A stretch of DNA of 6,705 nt from Nanobdellota archaeon (GTDB lineage Archaea > Nanobdellota > Nanobdellia > SCGC-AAA011-G17 > ARS1403). Every line of letters starts with the position of its first letter. The first letter of the stretch is position 1. The stretch covers positions 1-6,705 of the forward strand of contig NZCU01000004.1 in assembly GCA_002688395.1 (NCBI GenBank), read 5' to 3'. The notes beneath the pieces were generated by a model. That model was not told the DNA's origin, did not search any database, and saw nothing but the letters and a program-made list of their open reading frames with translations. Position numbers and translations under genes: made by a program. This document shows positions 6,495 to 6,705 of this stretch, piece by piece.

Positions 6495-6635
6495 TTAGTA
6501 TGCGTGATTGTAGCCTCTCCAAAAGCCTTCCTCTTCTACGGAAATCTCGTCGTTGTCTAATTCTTCTTCTATTACCTCATCTGGGTACATATTCTCATCG
6601 TTCTCTTCTCTGCTTAGTGAAATTTTTTCTTCCAT
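6495..6635 (-). CDS. Small acidic protein, 46 aa, unknown function
   Basis: A 46-codon frame running from ATG 6635 to TAA 6495, beginning MEEKISLSREE and ending EEGFWRGYNHAY. I do not recognise it. Support for a real gene: GAGGT seven bases before the ATG, a TATA box at the right distance further upstream, and codon choice unlike background. All three non-initial TAY tyrosine codons are TAC, both GGN glycine codons are GGC, and G+C is about 39% by hand count against about 30% around it. Seventeen of 46 residues are D or E and only three are K or R. The aromatic, weakly basic end (FWRGYNHAY) contrasts with the acidic body and looks like a short docking helix or tail. No signal peptide or membrane segment. 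It is the first gene before the 740-aa exported protein but appears to be a separate transcript. Confidence 0.65.
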   Translation of the reverse strand: MEEKISLSREENDENMYPDEVIEEELDNDEISVEEEGFWRGYNHAY

Positions 6636-6642
6636 TGTTTTA

Positions 6643-6648
6643 ACCTCT
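6643..6648 (-). promoter_or_regulatory. Ribosome-binding site of the 46-aa gene
   Basis: AGAGGT on the minus strand, with GAGGT seven bases before the ATG at 6635. The match to the anti-Shine-Dalgarno sequence and the spacing are both good. This is the main reason to accept so short a gene. Confidence 0.6.
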
Positions 6649-6661
6649 AATAAATATTAGA
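6646..6661. repeat. Short inverted repeat at the predicted transcription start of the 46-aa gene
   Basis: TCTAATAAATATTAGA has perfect 7-bp arms around a 2-bp centre. It lies between the TATA box and the ribosome-binding site of the 46-aa gene, overlapping the predicted transcription start and touching the ribosome-binding site. A two-base loop is too tight for a stable RNA hairpin, so a dimeric repressor's operator is the more natural reading. It may also be chance in AT-rich DNA. Confidence 0.3.
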
Positions 6662-6671
6662 AAGTTTTAGA

Positions 6672-6684
6672 ATTATTTATATTT
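6672..6684 (-). promoter_or_regulatory. Archaeal TATA box for the 46-aa gene
   Basis: The minus strand contains AATATAAATAA preceded by GGTGA. Its centre is about 43 bases before the ATG, so transcription would begin near 6652 and give a leader of about 17 bases that holds the AGAGGT ribosome-binding site. Spacing of the TATA box, ribosome-binding site and ATG is coherent. Confidence 0.5.
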
Positions 6685-6705
6685 CACCTAAATACTATAT
6701 ATACT

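Noticed and set aside
6446..6643. Plus-strand 65-codon frame in the right-hand region
   Set aside because: It overlaps the 19-bp promoter element and is antisense to the 46-aa gene, which has a proper ribosome-binding site and TATA box. The plus frame has neither.
1..6705. CRISPR arrays, tRNA or rRNA genes, insertion sequences, or frameshifted genes
   Set aside because: No spaced repeats, cloverleaf-like segments, transposase motifs or terminal repeats were seen, and all large frames are intact with family-typical lengths.
6690..6705. TATATATA-like sequence at the right edge as a promoter for a plus-strand gene
   Set aside because: The sequence ends there, so neither a start codon nor a gene can be seen; simple AT alternation is too weak alone.

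Overview
The window looks like an AT-rich (roughly 30% G+C by spot counts) archaeal chromosome segment, most likely from a DPANN lineage such as Woesearchaeota or Pacearchaeota. Evidence: the short archaeal/eukaryotic-type ribosomal protein uS2, TATA-box promoters at leaderless spacing, GGTGAT/GAGGT ribosome-binding sites, AGA arginine codons, and tightly packed genes with almost no spacer. The lineage is inferred from gene style; no marker phylogeny was possible.

Layout. The plus strand carries only rps2 (49-639), with its own TATA box. Everything else is on the minus strand and, in transcription order, reads: a 46-aa acidic small protein (6635-6495); a 740-aa exported multidomain protein (6412-4190); a CaCA-family cation/Ca2+ antiporter with a TTG start (4139-3213); and a P2A-type Ca2+-transporting ATPase (3211-608). 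The last two are separated by one base and form a calcium/cation-export operon. The ATPase gene ends inside rps2: the two convergent genes share 32 bp, and the likely minus-strand oligo-T terminator lies within the rps2 coding sequence. There is no gene-free stretch over 300 bases. The intergenic regions (4140-4189, 6413-6494, 6636-6705) hold promoters, ribosome-binding sites and one short palindrome.

The most notable object is the 740-aa protein. It has a signal peptide, then an HEFGH zinc-peptidase domain resembling the catalytic domain of anthrax lethal factor. A central transglutaminase/papain-like Cys-His-Asp domain follows, then a second, diverged HERIH zinc-peptidase domain with the same HExxH...E-L-[FY]-A layout. 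It is extremely acidic (about 148 D/E against 54 K/R, hand count). I do not recognise this arrangement as a named family.

An exact 19-bp element containing a TATA box (AATCCCAAAATTTAAATAA on the minus strand) precedes both this gene and the antiporter-ATPase operon. It suggests common promoter control of an exported peptidase and calcium export. The physiological link is inference. No CRISPR, tRNA, rRNA or insertion sequence was seen.
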